Shown: in pieces, positions 22,560 to 35,500 of the stretch
Numbering within the stretch: the first letter of the stretch is position 1
Layout: each line of letters starts with the position of its first letter
Origin: Prostheceraeus crozeri
Taxonomy: Eukaryota; Platyhelminthes; Polycladida; Euryleptidae
DNA: 64,000 nt
Direction: 5' to 3'
Assembly: GCA_907163375.1 (NCBI GenBank)
Contig: CAJQUW010000506.1
Coordinates: forward strand, 124,001-188,000
Position numbers and translations under genes: made by a program
The notes under the pieces: model-generated
Seen by the model: the letters and a program-made list of their open reading frames with translations, nothing else
Databases searched by the model: none
What the model was told of the DNA's origin: nothing

Positions 22560-23610
22560 TAACGGCCGCGATGTCACTTTACAAAACATGCTCGCACTTT
22601 TGTCAGGTCACGAGTTGTCGACACTGAAGGTTTCCCCGTGAACGTAGGGGTGCATCAGGGATTTGTTCCTAGTCCTCTTCTGTTCGCCATTGTTATGGAT
22701 TGTTGGTCTCCCATGGGAATGCCTCTATGCTGATGACATACTGTTGATAGATGCCTCAATTGAAGGCATGAAGTTGAAGTCGTCCTCTTGGAAAACAAGT
22801 TTGGCATCAAAAGGAATGAGTCAGCGTTGAGAAGACGAAGATCATGGCGCAATGCAAGGTGCCTCCAGCAAAATCTAGAGAGTGGCCATGTGGAGTTTGC
22901 AGACAGGGGGTGGGTTCCATTAAGTGCGGCGTGTGCAACCACTGGATCCACAAACGATGCAGTGGTGTGAAGGGAACTTTAAAAGCAGCTGCGTCTCATT
23001 TTGTGTGTCCAAGATATTTCGGGACGGCCTGTAGTAGAGACTCCGTGTGACTTCGAGAGTAAAGTGTGGATGGGAGAAGTTCCATGAACTTGCACCTTTC
23101 GTGACATCCAAAGCTCCTACCTTGAAAATGAAATGCCAGCTGTATTCTACTTGTGTCCGTAGCGCGATGATGTACGGGAGTGAGACGTGGGCCGTGAAAG
23201 GTTATTAGATCATTAAGATTTAAAGAACAAAAAGGTAACGGTGAGAAGAATGTGCGGTGTGAGGCTGGCCGATGGACACATGAGTGAAGACATAAGAAAG
23301 AAGATGAACCTGGAATGTATTTCCGATATTCTGTGAAGGAGACTGTGGTGGCATGACTATATTCTGAGAGGGGATGAGAATGACTGGACGAACAGATCAT
23401 TCCAGTTGGAGGTCAAGGGCAGAAGGCCGAGAGGAAGACCAAGAAAAACATGGTCGCAAGTTGTCTCCGAGGATCTTCAAGCTCTAGACCTGAATCCAGC
23501 AATGGACTACGATCGACAGAGTGGAGGCGCGCCACTAGGAAACAACAACCGTCTGGCCCTGTTCAACGTGGACAAGGACAAAAAGCGAGGAAGTATGTAA
23601 GTAAGCACTG
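22560..23610 (+). mobile_element. LINE fragment with PHD-like finger
   Basis: The plus strand encodes, with several frame changes, VNVGVHQGF (RT motif B), PLYADDILLID (motif C), a Cys/His finger (WPCGVCRQGVGSIKCGVCNH, then WIHKRCSG and HFVCPRY), YGSETWAV-like thumb residues and RRPRGRPRKTWSQVVSEDL at the C-terminus. The domain order is the same as in the minus-strand LINE at 6.6-10.4 kb, but the sequences differ enough to be another family. It is 5' truncated, starting within the RT palm. Confidence 0.85.
22844..23050 (+). pseudogene. PHD-like zinc finger of a LINE
   Basis: Cysteines and histidines appear as C-x2-C, C-x2-C, H-x3-C and a final C, with the last Cys of the series replaced by Tyr (CPRY). 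The arrangement follows the PHD-like finger of the other LINE in this window. It is broken downstream by a frame change. Confidence 0.8.
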
Positions 23611-24699
23611 AATTCATTTTCTGTCTTTCACATTGTATGCTATCGTGCAATACCAGCTTCAAATTGGTATTACAATTTGTAAATTCTGGTATTATTCTTG
23701 TTTTGAAAAATATTCATATTTCATGAAGAGAATTGTTTTGTCAAATATACCTTATATTCCGACAAGTGGGAGCGTGCTTATTTTTCGCTCCCTTTGGATG
23801 GTAACCCTGGGTATAAGCCATGGCACGCTGTATCCCAGGGGTGCTATATCAGTATTATACTGTAATAAGTTTCGAAAATGATCATGCGTCTTTTACAAAC
23901 TGTCGTGGAGACGATACTCTAATTACATCTCTACTTTGTGTGTTCTACTATATATTATGACGGGCTTCAAATAATTGTGCATGATTAGAAACACCTATAG
24001 GATTCAGTTTATACGGTCCTATTTAAAACAAGACAAAATTGAGCTGGGTAAAAGAAAACGTCGACCATTTTAACAGTCGGCACATCTCACAAACTCAGCT
24101 CAAATCCAACATTAATCACATGTAAAAATGGCTCTTTACAGGCAAACTGAAATTGAAAGTTTTTATTTTAAACCAAAGATATATTCCCATAACAAGAACA
24201 AACCTAGGAATATTTAAAATGAGATCTGAGCAGATAAAATAGGAAGAATTCACAAAAATTAAATATGAGGTGTGTAGGTTACCGTGGAACGACTAAATTG
24301 GATTGTTTCAACAGTTTTTATAAGCACAGACATTCATTGTCATCATATATGATTACCATTGACATGAGGTAAAGGAAGCTCAAATTGACGTCAAAACTAT
24401 CTCCCAGGAGGCAATTTTCGGTTACTGATCAAGCGCTATGACTACTTACAAGTAACCGGTGATTTCAAGCTTTTGACATGTTCAGTTGGTAAGTTTATTT
24501 TGATCAGCAAGCTCTGACCAGTAAACAGTGGTATGAGAAGTGATTGAATTCGTCTTGATTAGTAACAAGTTCTTGCTTGCACAGAATTACACTGCTCGCT
24601 CCCTATTTCTTGTTTCCTAGAAGGGCGGAGTCATATCCCGTATGCGATAATGAAATGGCACACACACGATCTACGATCAAACAATAAGGCGTAATTTGC
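23611..24699. other. No feature seen
   Basis: AT-rich spacer between two LINE fragments. No coding similarity and no clear repeats. Confidence 0.5.
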
Positions 24700-25280
24700 A
24701 TCATTACTAGGGATCGATCACCAAATTTCGTACTCCTAATTCAGCATTGGGTGGAGACCTATAAGATGACTTTAAATCTAGAGAAAAGTAAGCAGATCAT
24801 CATCAGGGAGTCAATGACTGCATCAATGCCGCTATATGACGATATTTCTCTCTCAGACTCATTTCATATCTTGACTCTTGAGTGTGTCGTGGAATAATCG
24901 CATGTCATACCATTTCAGTAAAGTTTACAAAGAGTCCTCAGACCATTTGTAACGAAAGAGAAGCTTTTTACCGTGTTCACTGGCATGATTCTGTCTCTCT
25001 TGCTTTATGCCACACCGCTATTCGGCAACCAACCCGATTTCGCTCAAACTTCATCGGGTATTGAAGCGCGCGCATTATATCATTTGTGAAGACAACTGTG
25101 AATGTTCAATTATTCATTCTTTGAGTTCTCGTCGTGAAACTTTGATGTTGAGACACTTAAGAAAGTGTGAATTCTCGAATCATCATCTACATCATCTTTT
25201 GCCAAGCAAACTACCTGTTACAGGTATTGTTGTCTTTCTTATTGCTCAACCGTGAAACATTCTAAATCGTCTATTCCTTA
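24700..25280 (+). mobile_element. CR1/jockey-like LINE, 3' coding fragment
   Basis: In successive frames the plus strand encodes MTLNLEKSKQIIIRES (RT motif D/E region), ILTLECVV, LLLYATPLFGN and finally KRAHYIICEDNCECSI with SSRRETLMLRHLRK and HHLLPSKLPVTG. This is the end of the RT thumb and C-terminal tail of CR1-, L2- or jockey-type LINEs, distinct from the RTE-like elements to the left. It is 5' truncated with two or three frame changes. Confidence 0.75.
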
Positions 25281-26747
25281 TACCTGCAAACTTTATAATG
25301 CGAAGCACTTACGTAATTTGTGATTTTCATTTCTTCAATATAGTGCTTATTATTATCATTATTTCATTGCTACGGTATTATTAGAAAAGCTATTTTTCTA
25401 AGCAAATAATCAAAAAATCGCACATAACAATAAAAACTGAATTTTCGCCTGAAATTCAAAATATCAGGAACTTGATGACCTGCACATATGATATCCCATG
25501 TCTTCACTCGTGTTCCTTTAATGGCCGCTGGCCTCGTCAAATTTTCCAGACAGCATGTCTCTATTTTTCAAATTCTTCGTAGCATGAGAAGTTTCCTTGA
25601 AGTTTCGAACTTAAGACCCATCTTTATCGATGCTCTTATTTGCTACGACTAGTTAGATTTCGGCGCCCTTCTACTAAAGACCGGGTGTCGCAGACTTCTA
25701 TGGTCGTGCACAGAAAATTCAGTCTAATTCTGTGAAATTCACTGTTATTTTTAGAAGCAATATCATATAATTAATTTATGTTATATAAAGAAGAAATATA
25801 TTTTCTTTGGCATCTTGAAGATTATTATAATCATTCGTAAAATATAAATGCTATATTAGCATAAAATCGAAATGAAAATCTATGACGGAAGTTTCTCATG
25901 TAGAATTCTCCATAATTTGCCTCACTATGTTGTGCACCACTTCGACCACAGCTCCGCATAATCCACCGTTGTTAAGCATGGCAAGCTATATATTGACAAG
26001 TGGTTGGTTATCAAACCGAAGAATCGAAATCATGGTCACCTGTCAAGACTAACTAGTCATAAATCACTGGTCACTAATTATTAAGTCATAACCGAAGAAT
26101 TGCTTCCAGAACGGTCACGTTCAACAGGGAACGTACAACAAAGGCGCTAGTGGATCTAAGTTCGATAATAGTTTGATGTCTCCTCCAAAATTGGATGGCA
26201 CTATGAATTCTGACGGTTGGTAAAACCAGTGATGAGACATGGATCCTCCTCGACTCCTTTTTTTGCACAGCTGTTCAATTTTTTTTAAAAAAATCGAAGG
26301 TCTGAAATTGAGATACCAATGAATAAAAATTTCAATTTTTCTACTATTTTTCAGCTAGCCATCATGCACGGATAGAAATATTCGCTGAGGAAAAGAATAT
26401 TTCAAAAATTTTGTTGTAAAGCGGTAAGTCGCGTTGCTACAAAACATCAAACTGCACTGCATCATGTAACTACTTAAACATGCCACATTATAACAGACAT
26501 CGTAAATTCAATCTTCATACAGGTCCTACTTGCATACTTATTTGTGAAATACTTTTTAAGAAGAAGAATCATTTCTTAGTCCCTTTAATTCTTTTAGAGG
26601 ATTTTCAACCCCAGTACAACTACAAGCCCATGAATGAAGCTAGGGTTTACTTAATAATGAATTTGAAGGAATGCGTGCTACGAAGTCTGACGAAACAAAA
26701 CTCAATTTATCGGAGGCATAACATTAAAATAATAAACTTGTACATAC
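25281..26747. other. Probable AAGAB intron or 3' part; no exon recognised
   Basis: If AAGAB continues on the minus strand, its next exon should lie below 26748. I searched by eye for the conserved C-terminal helix of p34 (FE-x-LF-x-K and AFW-x-A-x-GGD) and did not find it here, so the intron may be long. Open frames at 26086-26268 and 26480-26812 are not recognised. Confidence 0.4.
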
Positions 26748-27048
26748 CTTTTAAATGCATATTTGGCCAAGATACACACTCGAGTGCGCCTTGTACCCGA
26801 CTCATTCCGTAGCAACGATCGTCGTCATTATCATCATCATCATCATCCCCTGATTTTTCAGGTTTCATCTCTATCAATTCAAAATCGTTTTCGAGACACC
26901 ATTTCAACACAGGAGAAACTCCGTAGGATGATTCAATCTTTTCGTCAGTTCCACAGAGTAGCAAAAGCTTCACTGATAGATTTGGTAGAGCATCATCAAT
27001 TTTCTTGCTCCAGTCACAAACTTGATTGAACTGTTTTTCACTAAGACT
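26748..27048 (-). CDS. AAGAB: AAGAB (p34) internal exon
   Basis: The minus strand shows an acceptor (TTTATTTTAG), 301 coding bases and a donor (GTATGT). The peptide begins SLSEKQFNQVCDW, continues VKLLLLCGTDEK, VLKWCLENDFELIEM, then an Asp run (DDDDDDNDDD) and GMSRVQGALECVSWPNMHLK. Human AAGAB has MILVCDRVSEDG, AQEWCIKHGFELVEL, an acidic stretch and [20 protein letters not shown] in the same order. AAGAB is a cytosolic adaptin-binding chaperone for AP-1 and AP-2 assembly; this exon covers the end of its Rab-like GTPase fold. The Asp run is longer than in human. Entry phase is 0 and exit phase 1. Confidence 0.9.
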
Positions 27049-27195
27049 CTAAAATAAACAGGCATGCGATTAGAACTTATAAAGTATGCCAGATTATTAC
27101 ATAGTTGTGGAATGCAAAACTTTTTTTTATTTCAAGAAAAAAACATTTTACAAAAGGATGCACAGTATAAGTAATAAAAAGTTCATAAAAATGTT

Positions 27196-27683
27196 CTATT
27201 TCCATGCTCCTAACAAACAGGCCGCATTCCCTCGCTGGATGTCGAGACTTATTTTCTGCATCAGCCACGCAGCCTTCCACTTGTCTCCTATTGTCCTTGT
27301 CAGACGCCTGCCGACTGATTCCAAGAAGGTCTTTAGTCGAATCCCCAATGGCACCGCACGTCTCAACAGCCACTGGTTGGACTACAAAGCAGTCAGCGAG
27401 AGTGAGTATTTGGCTAACTTCCTCAATTCAACCGCATTCGCAGCAACTCCAGCTCCACTGGCAGATGCCGACAAATTCGTGCGAGAGAATGTGTCGGAGC
27501 ATGTGGCATCCCACACCATGCATCTACCGCTCTTGACAGAAAAGAGAGTCAGTACATCTGGACGCTTGCCATCTCCGCGGTCTAATCCTGGAAGCTCAAG
27601 AATGGGGTGAAAGGCCACACTTTGATGAAGCTCGACGCACTGTCTCATTCAGACCTGAATGGCGGGAAGTTCTATCTGCGCTG
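27196..27683 (-). mobile_element. Retroelement C-terminal fragment, family uncertain
   Basis: The minus strand encodes LDRGDGKRPDVLTLFS, GRCMVWDATCSDTFS, AVETCG and, near the end, WLMQKISLDIQRGNAACLL. This series (RPD, VWD-x-TC-x-DT, VET-x-G, IQRGNA) is the tail of a reverse-transcriptase-related ORF that I have seen repeatedly in invertebrate genomes. The RPD...WD-x-T pattern could be a nuclease-like motif. I am not sure to which retroelement class it belongs. It is a broken relic within the AAGAB intron-side DNA and is read in the same direction as AAGAB. Confidence 0.6.
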
Positions 27684-27689
27684 ATCCAT

Positions 27690-28655
27690 CAAGACAAGGT
27701 GCGAATTTCAAACTTATCGATCGTGTCTTTGCACACATGCGGATTATTCACAAACTCTACTGCCGACACGCATTGTAACAACAAACCGAAGGGATTGATT
27801 ATCAAGCATTGTTCCGGCGCTGGCGATTGGGCCAGCATGCAGACAAAAGCCGCTGTAAGTCGATTATGCTCCAAGAAGCTTTGCTCGCTCCAAGTCGTTA
27901 GTGTTGGCAAACCATTCCTGAATTTGATTATTATGAATTTGATTTTGGTTTGTCCCAAGCACATTGCTGATTCCTGACGACAGCGTTGTTGGATTGTTCT
28001 CGTTGTCGATTGTTAGAAAGGCACGTTATTCATCTTCGACAAAATGGTTCTATATTGGCGATTCTGGCAACGAAATAAATATAAGGGCTACTGTGACCAT
28101 GAGGCTATGGAGTACTTTATAATAGATGATCAAATACGTCATTGATTTTTAACACAAAATCTGCTCTACCTTGCTTGTGTATCAAAAATAAGACACCGCC
28201 TATGAGAGGCTTTGTAGGCCAACCTTACATGAATTGTGAACATTTTTCTTCCTTTAAACAACACACTACTTACTGCACATCTATCATCACGTATGGAAAT
28301 TACTAGTCGCTACTCCATTGGCATTAACTTAATTGATTTCTTCACAATTTCATATAACTGCTACATTGATAAACTACTATAACTACTCACATTGATTTCC
28401 TTCCATCACTATACTATTCATGGAAGAGTCTGTGAACATCTATTATCCCCAGATATCTATGAATAGGCTGGTGTAATACTCTACACATGATCTAAACATA
28501 TGCAGCATATCATTATTTTCAAATAATTCACATCATTAGATTCAAACAATTCAAAGACATTTGCCACTATGAGCCATTTTAATCTACTACGAGTACAGTA
28601 GAACGTAATTTTCCTTAAGCAGCATTTTGACGGAATTTTGAGTAAATTATGAAAT
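27690..28655. other. AAGAB intron, no feature seen
   Basis: AT-rich intronic DNA. The open frames at 27.7-28.0 kb may extend the retroelement fragment but show no recognised motif. Confidence 0.4.
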
Positions 28656-28658
28656 ATG

Positions 28659-28883
28659 CCTTGCTGCTGATTATTGAATAAAATCTTTGATAGATTTAGT
28701 TTTGAAACAACATTTCGGAGTTATGACTGCATTTTCAAGGTTAGATAGAAAGACTAAGCTATAGCTAAATAGTCATTTTATTTTCTATAACTTGAGAATG
28801 GAGTCATGACTCGAAATATTGTTTCAAAACCAATAAGATAAAAAAAATCTATCAAGCATTTTATTCAATAATCAGCAGCAAGG
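28659..28883. repeat. Small inverted-repeat element (MITE-like)
   Basis: The left arm (28659-28742, starting CCTTGCTGCTGATTATTGAA) and the right arm (28788-28883, ending with the inverse sequence) pair over roughly 84 bp with scattered mismatches and a small insertion. The 45-bp spacer is AT-rich. No coding. It could be a MITE or a structured retroelement end. Confidence 0.75.
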
Positions 28884-28939
28884 GTTACGGCATAATTCAT
28901 AGTACTACGAGTATGCTCGCATTGGCAAGTGTTGGTGTA

Positions 28940-30115
28940 CGAGGGGCGTACCAAAAGTTCGTGACGTTTGATTACTGTGGTTTTAATTCGACCTTTTTCT
29001 TTGATCATTGATCGTTGTCATGTTGTATCAATCATGTGCATTGCCTGTGAGGTATTATCAGTTGATCGGTAACCTATAGAGATGCGAACTGAAGCCGGTA
29101 ACTGGTGAAGCAATTTTACTTTTTGTCAGCATGACGGACTTCACAAATCGTAACTGGAGATCTTGTCTGCTCTCTCTGTCCAAGTAACGGGAAACACCAA
29201 CCCGATCGGCTGAACGTCTAAAAGCAGTCTTCGAAACAATGCTCCTGCAAGAGCGATCACCAAGCAAATGCTCCTACAGGGGCGGAAGTTATTGGAAGAT
29301 GGTGAGCGCTGTGGCCATCCATCCAGTCAAGCCAGCGAAGAAAATGAAGATTTGGTTTGGCAGCTGACCCAGTCTGGCAGACGTCCAACATTTGATGAAC
29401 TGGAGGAAAAGTCTGGCCTGCTGTCGCGTGGGACTCATGAGCGTATCTTCCATGACCGCCTTGAGTTGTCCAAGGTTTCGGCTCGTTGGGTGCCACGGCT
29501 GCTGACTGCAGAACAGAAAGGCGCCTCGGGTCACCAACTCAACTGTTGTTCTTTGTCTTCTGGAAGCCCATGACGAAGGGTTTTGGAGGAGATTCATCAC
29601 GGTGAGCGGAACTCCGCTGCCAAACTTCATGCCATAATAGAGACGAAAAGAAAAATGAATGCAGTGGATAATGCGAGGTGAGCAGCCACCAGATCACGCC
29701 GAGACAGCATCTTCTGCAGGTAAGTTCCAAGTGACAGTCTTTTGGGATTGCGAAGGTGTGATTCATGTTGACTTCTGCCCTCCTGATCACACAATCAACC
29801 CCGAAAACTACAGCAGCCTACTGAGACGGCTGATACCTCAGTCGTGATGCAGCCAGCGCTCTGTATGGCTGCCGAACTTTGTCCTTATTGTCACTTTATC
29901 ACAGCTGACTTCATCACCGAGAATTGCTCGACTCGTAGCGGGAAAACTACGCCTCGAGTTGCGAATCGAAGGCGATAAATCATCTTAACTGATGCCGTAG
30001 CATCGATGTGGACCAACTTCAAAAATTGACCGGAGCAAACCTTTTATCATGTTGTGGTAGCTTGTTTGGACTCATTCGAATGTATGCTGCACAAGAAATG
30101 TGAATAAAGCAATTA
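28940..30115 (+). mobile_element. mariner DNA transposon, decayed
   Basis: The left end is TA followed by CGAGGGGCGTACCAAAAGTT, typical of mariner inverted repeats. The frame carries GRKLLEDGERCGHPSS, DELEEKSGLLSRGTHERI, VSARWVPRLLTAEQK, MQWIMRGEQPP, AGKFQVTVFWDCEGVIHVDF (with the second catalytic Asp of DD34D in FWD) and a terminal KLTGANLLSCCG...GLIRMYAAQE. The first catalytic Asp region (DETW) is not readable and the third is lost in a gap, so the enzyme is dead. The matching right inverted repeat was not found. It lies in the AAGAB intron on the opposite strand. Confidence 0.88.
29268..29573 (+). pseudogene. mariner transposase N-terminal domain fragment
   Basis: 101-codon frame covering the second helix-turn-helix and the linker: LLEDGERCGHPSS (the linker GRPS-like motif appears as GHPSS), the HTH around TFDELEEKSGLLSRGTHERI and the WVPRLLT block conserved in mariner. 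A frame change follows near QKGA. Confidence 0.88.
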
Positions 30116-30163
30116 CAAGTGACAAAAGACATGGCATCTGCTGTTGCATAATTCGTCATCGTG

Positions 30164-30330
30164 TGTTTTTGAAATTAAAATCAATTAATTGTTGGCCTAT
30201 TAGCCCTTCTTCCGCAAAAAAAACAACTAGGTAGTTCTCCTTAGGGTCCCTAAAGAGAACTACCTAGTTGTTTTTTTGCGGAAGAAGGGCTAATAGGCCA
30301 ACAATTAATTGATTTTAATTTCACAAACAT
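30164..30330. repeat. 167-bp near-perfect palindrome
   Basis: Arms 30164-30246 and 30248-30330 are reverse complements with only about three differences (one base in the A/T run, one in TCTCCTTA/TCTCTTTA, and one near the outer end) around a single central T at 30247. Such a structure can extrude a cruciform or transcribe into a hairpin of about 80 bp. No coding is present. It may be a young foldback/MITE or a local inverted duplication. Confidence 0.95.
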
Positions 30331-32580
30331 AACTTGATCCGCAATGGCCAAAATTTTGGACAAAATCGTCATCGTCAGACATTCCCTTCTTCCGCCCCTC
30401 GCTACGGGTCTCAGTGTGAACAGGTGCTTGGACACGCCGTGTCCGGTGTGAATGGACCATAAAGACGATCAAAACTTGATGAAATGCTAGTACGATTATT
30501 GCTTCCTATATCTGCACTGTCACGTACAAATTGAAAAAAATGCTAGGAGCAGACAGCTACATCATGCAAACAAACGCTTGAATGGAAGGAATTCATATTG
30601 ATGAGCTAGGAAAAAATGAAGCAACATAAGACATCATGAGTGCATGTCAATAAATGAGACTGCTGTTCTTTTACATCTTGGATCTCTGAACAAATGAAAA
30701 TTCCAGAGCACCTCTCATGACGGTGCGCTCCTTCTGCTGCAGTCCATTTATACTCTAGGATCTTTATCAGAGAAACCCAAAAAGTCAGAATAATACTGAA
30801 ATGACCTGAAGGCCACTTTTTGGATGACGACCACCCTCAAGTCTTCCAGGTACTCCAAATCGACGTTGAGAGCAACCGTGTTGATGATCCATTCCTTCTG
30901 GGAAATGCGGACGTGTTTTCTTCACTCGCTAATGCAACCTTATCGCACAATAGGGGCATTAGGGGGAGGTCAATAAATAATATTACACCTGTCAATCGCA
31001 TGCAATGCTGAAAGAATGAGCACCACTGACGCTGTTGTGAAGCTCTTGAGGCAATGACCACAATTTCATTTACTACAATGTCCAGTGTTGCCGCGGAAAA
31101 TTAGCGCCAATAAGTCTCGTACTCTGAGCCTGCAGTAGCATAAGCTGCGCTGGGTGGTGTGCCAGCTACGCTCTCTGGTCAATCCCAACTTTAAGGTCCA
31201 CACTAATTTAAAGATGTTGCTCGGTCTAATTTTGAACATTGCCTCACCGGCTACTTCATTGTATGCCTAGTCAATCTTGCTAACTTGGACGCACACCTGA
31301 TGCCTCACTTAACCGCAATCATCAACTTCAGGAGACGTGATGACGTCATATCTGCCTGTGCTGCCTTTGCCTGATCTGAAACGCCACAGCTAGCATGTTT
31401 CGTGACGAATCACCTGTGCGTAAGACGATCAATGCACAGAGAGATAATGAAAATGAAGTCACTTGCTTATAATCTCTGAAAACATGAAGAAGCACTAACA
31501 CTGATGCGTATGCCACTGTACAAACAATACATTCGATCCAAAAGAACTTGCCTTCTACAGCATTCAGAAAGACAAAAGACTGAAAAACTGTCGTGTATTC
31601 GCAATACATTGAACGAGTTCATTTTGAACTGACGAGTCAGTGTTACATGTTTTGAATATTTCAAAGAAATAGATAAAGTAGAAAATCGAAGGTGCACCAT
31701 GTTAAAAAAAGGCAGTGCAAAATCAGACAGCCCTTTTTCTACTTGAGAAAAGAAGCTGTACCATACCTCAAAACGGGAAGCTATTTGGTTAAGATTTTCC
31801 CTCACAAAAAAACGAATGCTCTAGGAGAACTGAACGAAAGTCAGACCAAGTGGAAATACCAATTAATTCGCGAGTCGAACTTGAGACTTCTACTGATGAA
31901 TTGGATGCTTATTTTGATAGTTTCTATGTGATGCATAACTAGAAAGTGATGAGCGAAGTCAGCCAACTCAACTCCTCTAGTTCGTCGAACTTTCAATTTT
32001 CCAAATAATCATAAAACGTTAAGTGTTCAACTGCAGCACCGGTATCTGTCTAATGTTAATTGTAGTGTTCTAATATGTTAAATTTCTGCACCATGGCAAA
32101 TTATGCTACGGCAGGAGGATAAACCTAGAAAGTCTATTTCTTGGCTTGTTCCCGTTAGCAGTTTTAAGTTTATTAATTCACGTTTTGAAAAAGTAGGTAT
32201 GTATTGAAGTCATTCATGATAACTCAAATATCCATTACTAAAAATGCACATGCACTAAAAATATATTTACCGACGTCGCCCAGAAAAACAGGATGTTTTA
32301 GACATGGTGGTCATCTGAAGATCACAGATGCAGAGTCTCACTCAGTTTCGAATATTGTACCATTGGAGAGAAGGGATGACAATTCTTTCAGGTGTGCTCA
32401 ATGGCTAGTGGCTTGCTGAACAGTGACCACTGATTGTGATTACGACAATTCGGTAGAATTGAAAGATCATGAATTAGATGAAAATGCTAGAATGCTAAGA
32501 AGACATCGAACTTTAAGAAAAGCTTAAAAATCAAACGAGGGCACAACAGCGATGACTACACATGTATACAGTGATGGACG
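30331..32580. other. AAGAB intron, no feature assigned
   Basis: About 2.2 kb of intronic DNA. A somewhat GC-richer stretch at 30380-30450 and a weak retroelement-like feel at 31080-31330 do not allow an assignment. Confidence 0.4.
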
Positions 32581-35500
32581 CAGACCACCCAGCCGATTCG
32601 AATTTAAAAAAAGCGAGAAAACGAATCCTTAACTTAGAAAAGCGAAAAAAAGCGAACCGATAATTTTTACATCAAGGAATGTAGAATAGCCATACATCAA
32701 GCCATACATTTCCACGAATACTACGAACCTGTGTAGATTGCGAATATTACTTTCTGGTACAAAAATGATAGCTTGTCGGAGCACCCCTTAGGAGGTATTT
32801 TTCTTGCATCTTGTTAAACGATTTGCAAATGCACCAGACCTTATTTATAAAGACAACAAGTTTTTGTATTCTATTAATGATCAGACATATAACCAGTAAT
32901 CAATTTAGATTGTTTCAATTTTAGACAAACAATGTAGATCCCAAGATTGTTTCATAGGATTGTTGGAACATAAAGTAGAAAAAATTAAAAAAAAATGCTG
33001 CTAGAAAATTCAGCAGAAAGAAGATGATTTTATAATTTCTAATGTGGTTAAGGAAATTTCTCTATCTGCCATGCTTCCAACTGCTAAATTAGCCTAAAAC
33101 TTTGAACATCTCTTTCATCTGAATATTTCAAAGCATATTGGTATTTTCTAATATTCATTAGATAGAGGTCTATCAACTTAAGTCATGCGAAGTGGATCAT
33201 ATCAAAATTAAAGGATCCTTAATTAGGTTTTACACCAATATGGCAATTATTGCATAGATTGATAGAATGTGCACAACAGGTTTCATCTGATAATAACTGT
33301 AGTTTCTTCAGAACTCGCAAGCATAATATTATGCTAATAATATTGCTTACTAGGATGTTCTTTTGTAAAGGAAGATAATGCTCATACTTAAGCTATATTA
33401 TTGAAGCAAAATTGATATTTTATTGGATGGGCATTGTTGCAAACGTTACTTTACATGCAAAAGTGTCAACTTGTATGTTTACTATCAATGAAATTGATAT
33501 TGCTCAATTATGCAGCCCCATAGTGATTAGATGATAAATATTAAAAAGACCAGTTTTTTGAAAAACAATCCGGTAACTTACATCATAGGTCATTATAGGC
33601 TTAGCTGAACCTATTTTTGGTGATCATTGCTGCATCAATTATCAATCATTATCGATGAAGGTTTATCAAATGTCGCTTTAAGTTGGATGCATACGACTAG
33701 GCTCCTCCCATCTTTTTGATGTGTGCTTCACACGATTTTTCTCCAGTCTCTACCAGGCAGGAAAATCCCACATCTTTCTCCAAAAAATATCTGTACACTT
33801 TCGATTTTAGTATGCACCTTAGAGGACCCATCACATACACGATTAACGTGAGGGTAGGAGGTAATGTTCTCAAACAAACTAGCATTTCATTTTTGTCTCT
33901 GATGTGACCTTTGGTGCGTAGATGTGATCGAGGCTAGGAAGGCTTGTCTTCTCTACTAAATCACCAAGTGAAAAGACAATCCTGTTTTTCACTATCACGG
34001 TTCATTCCTCAACTATTACAAGCTTTGCATATACTGCTGTCTCTGTACCTTTGTCTGATGGAGAAAGTTGACATCAAGACAGTGACAGCTATGCACGAGG
34101 ATAAATAATTTGTTTGTATTATATTTCGGGTCCATTTATAGGCCGGAGGCCGGAGTCCTATCATTTGATAGGACTCCGACTCCGACTCCAGCAAAAATGA
34201 TAGGACTCCGGGACTCCGACTCCACATCCCTGCTTACATTCGAGTGGGTTCTTTGCAGACCATTTCCGTCAAGCTTTAGACTGTAAGTGGGCCTATTCCA
34301 GAGATCAAAACTGCCTGTTATGAGATATATATTACTACTTTTCAATCAAAGCTTCACAGTGCAAATATGCATCAATATTATAAATCTAAATTGATGAAAA
34401 CCGACGATAAATTATAATATTGGCTAAATCTTTGAAAATATTCCATAAAAAACTATCGCCATGCAGCCTACTTCAAAGGCCAATTATCAAGATCATGTTC
34501 CATGCACTTCTACTAAAACATGCAACCAAGTCCAAGCTTTGAATTGAATTGGAGAAAGCCAATATTGAAAAATGTTGTGTAATTTTTAAACAATATTAAT
34601 AATTATAAATAATATAATAATTTTTAACAATAATTTTGATATTTAATAACAATATTAAATATTATTTTGTAATAAATAACGAAAACGAAAATAAAATCAA
34701 TGTCTTTCAATATTGGTTCTTTCCCATTCGATTCAAAACATGACAAATAGCCAAGATAACTTATCTAAAACCAAGCCCAAGCTTTACGATGCAAGATCCT
34801 CATTGTCTTGGATCGTTGACACCACTTTCTCTGGTTGAATTTTATATGAGCACTCATATTTACTAACGCATTTGCCAGAAGTCACGAGTTGTTGAAGCAC
34901 ACGAGATAAGTCGATATCGCATAGAAGCTATGAAAATACATGTATATAGCGGGTGAAGTATGACGTAATCAGTATGACTACAGCAATGAAAACAGCAGTC
35001 AAATTATTTACAAAATAGTGCATTAGGGCTACTATTCTTACATCTATTCTTCAATCCATAACAGGAAGTTTCAGGTGGCTATAAGAAAATAGGCTACACA
35101 TATCTGATCATATCAGTATCATATTAATGTCTTTATCAGTAGATGCAAAATGATCATTATACACATCTACTTTTTGTCTAGTTACACGTACTTCACGAAA
35201 ATCACAGTGAAAGTGACACTGCAATAAAAATTCAACAAAAAATATTCCATTGTGTATATTATCATCTCAATTTCTTAGGCCCTTTTATCAATATTATGCA
35301 ATGCACCTCACTCATTCGCATAAACTGAATCCAACATCAATCTTCTAAGAAAACTCGATAGCAAGCCTACCGTGTGTCTCTGGTAAGTCAGCATGGAATG
35401 ATGCCTCGAATTCCTTGACTGATAAATTCGATAACATTCATTTGTAGCATGTAACCCGCACATACTTTCAGCAAGCATCAATTCAGAATCGTGTAAAAGC

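Noticed and set aside
30244-30250. Palindrome at 30.2 kb read as an intrinsic terminator or a microRNA gene
   Set aside because: Arms of over 80 bp with near-perfect pairing are unlike microRNA hairpins, and intrinsic terminators do not apply to a eukaryotic genome.
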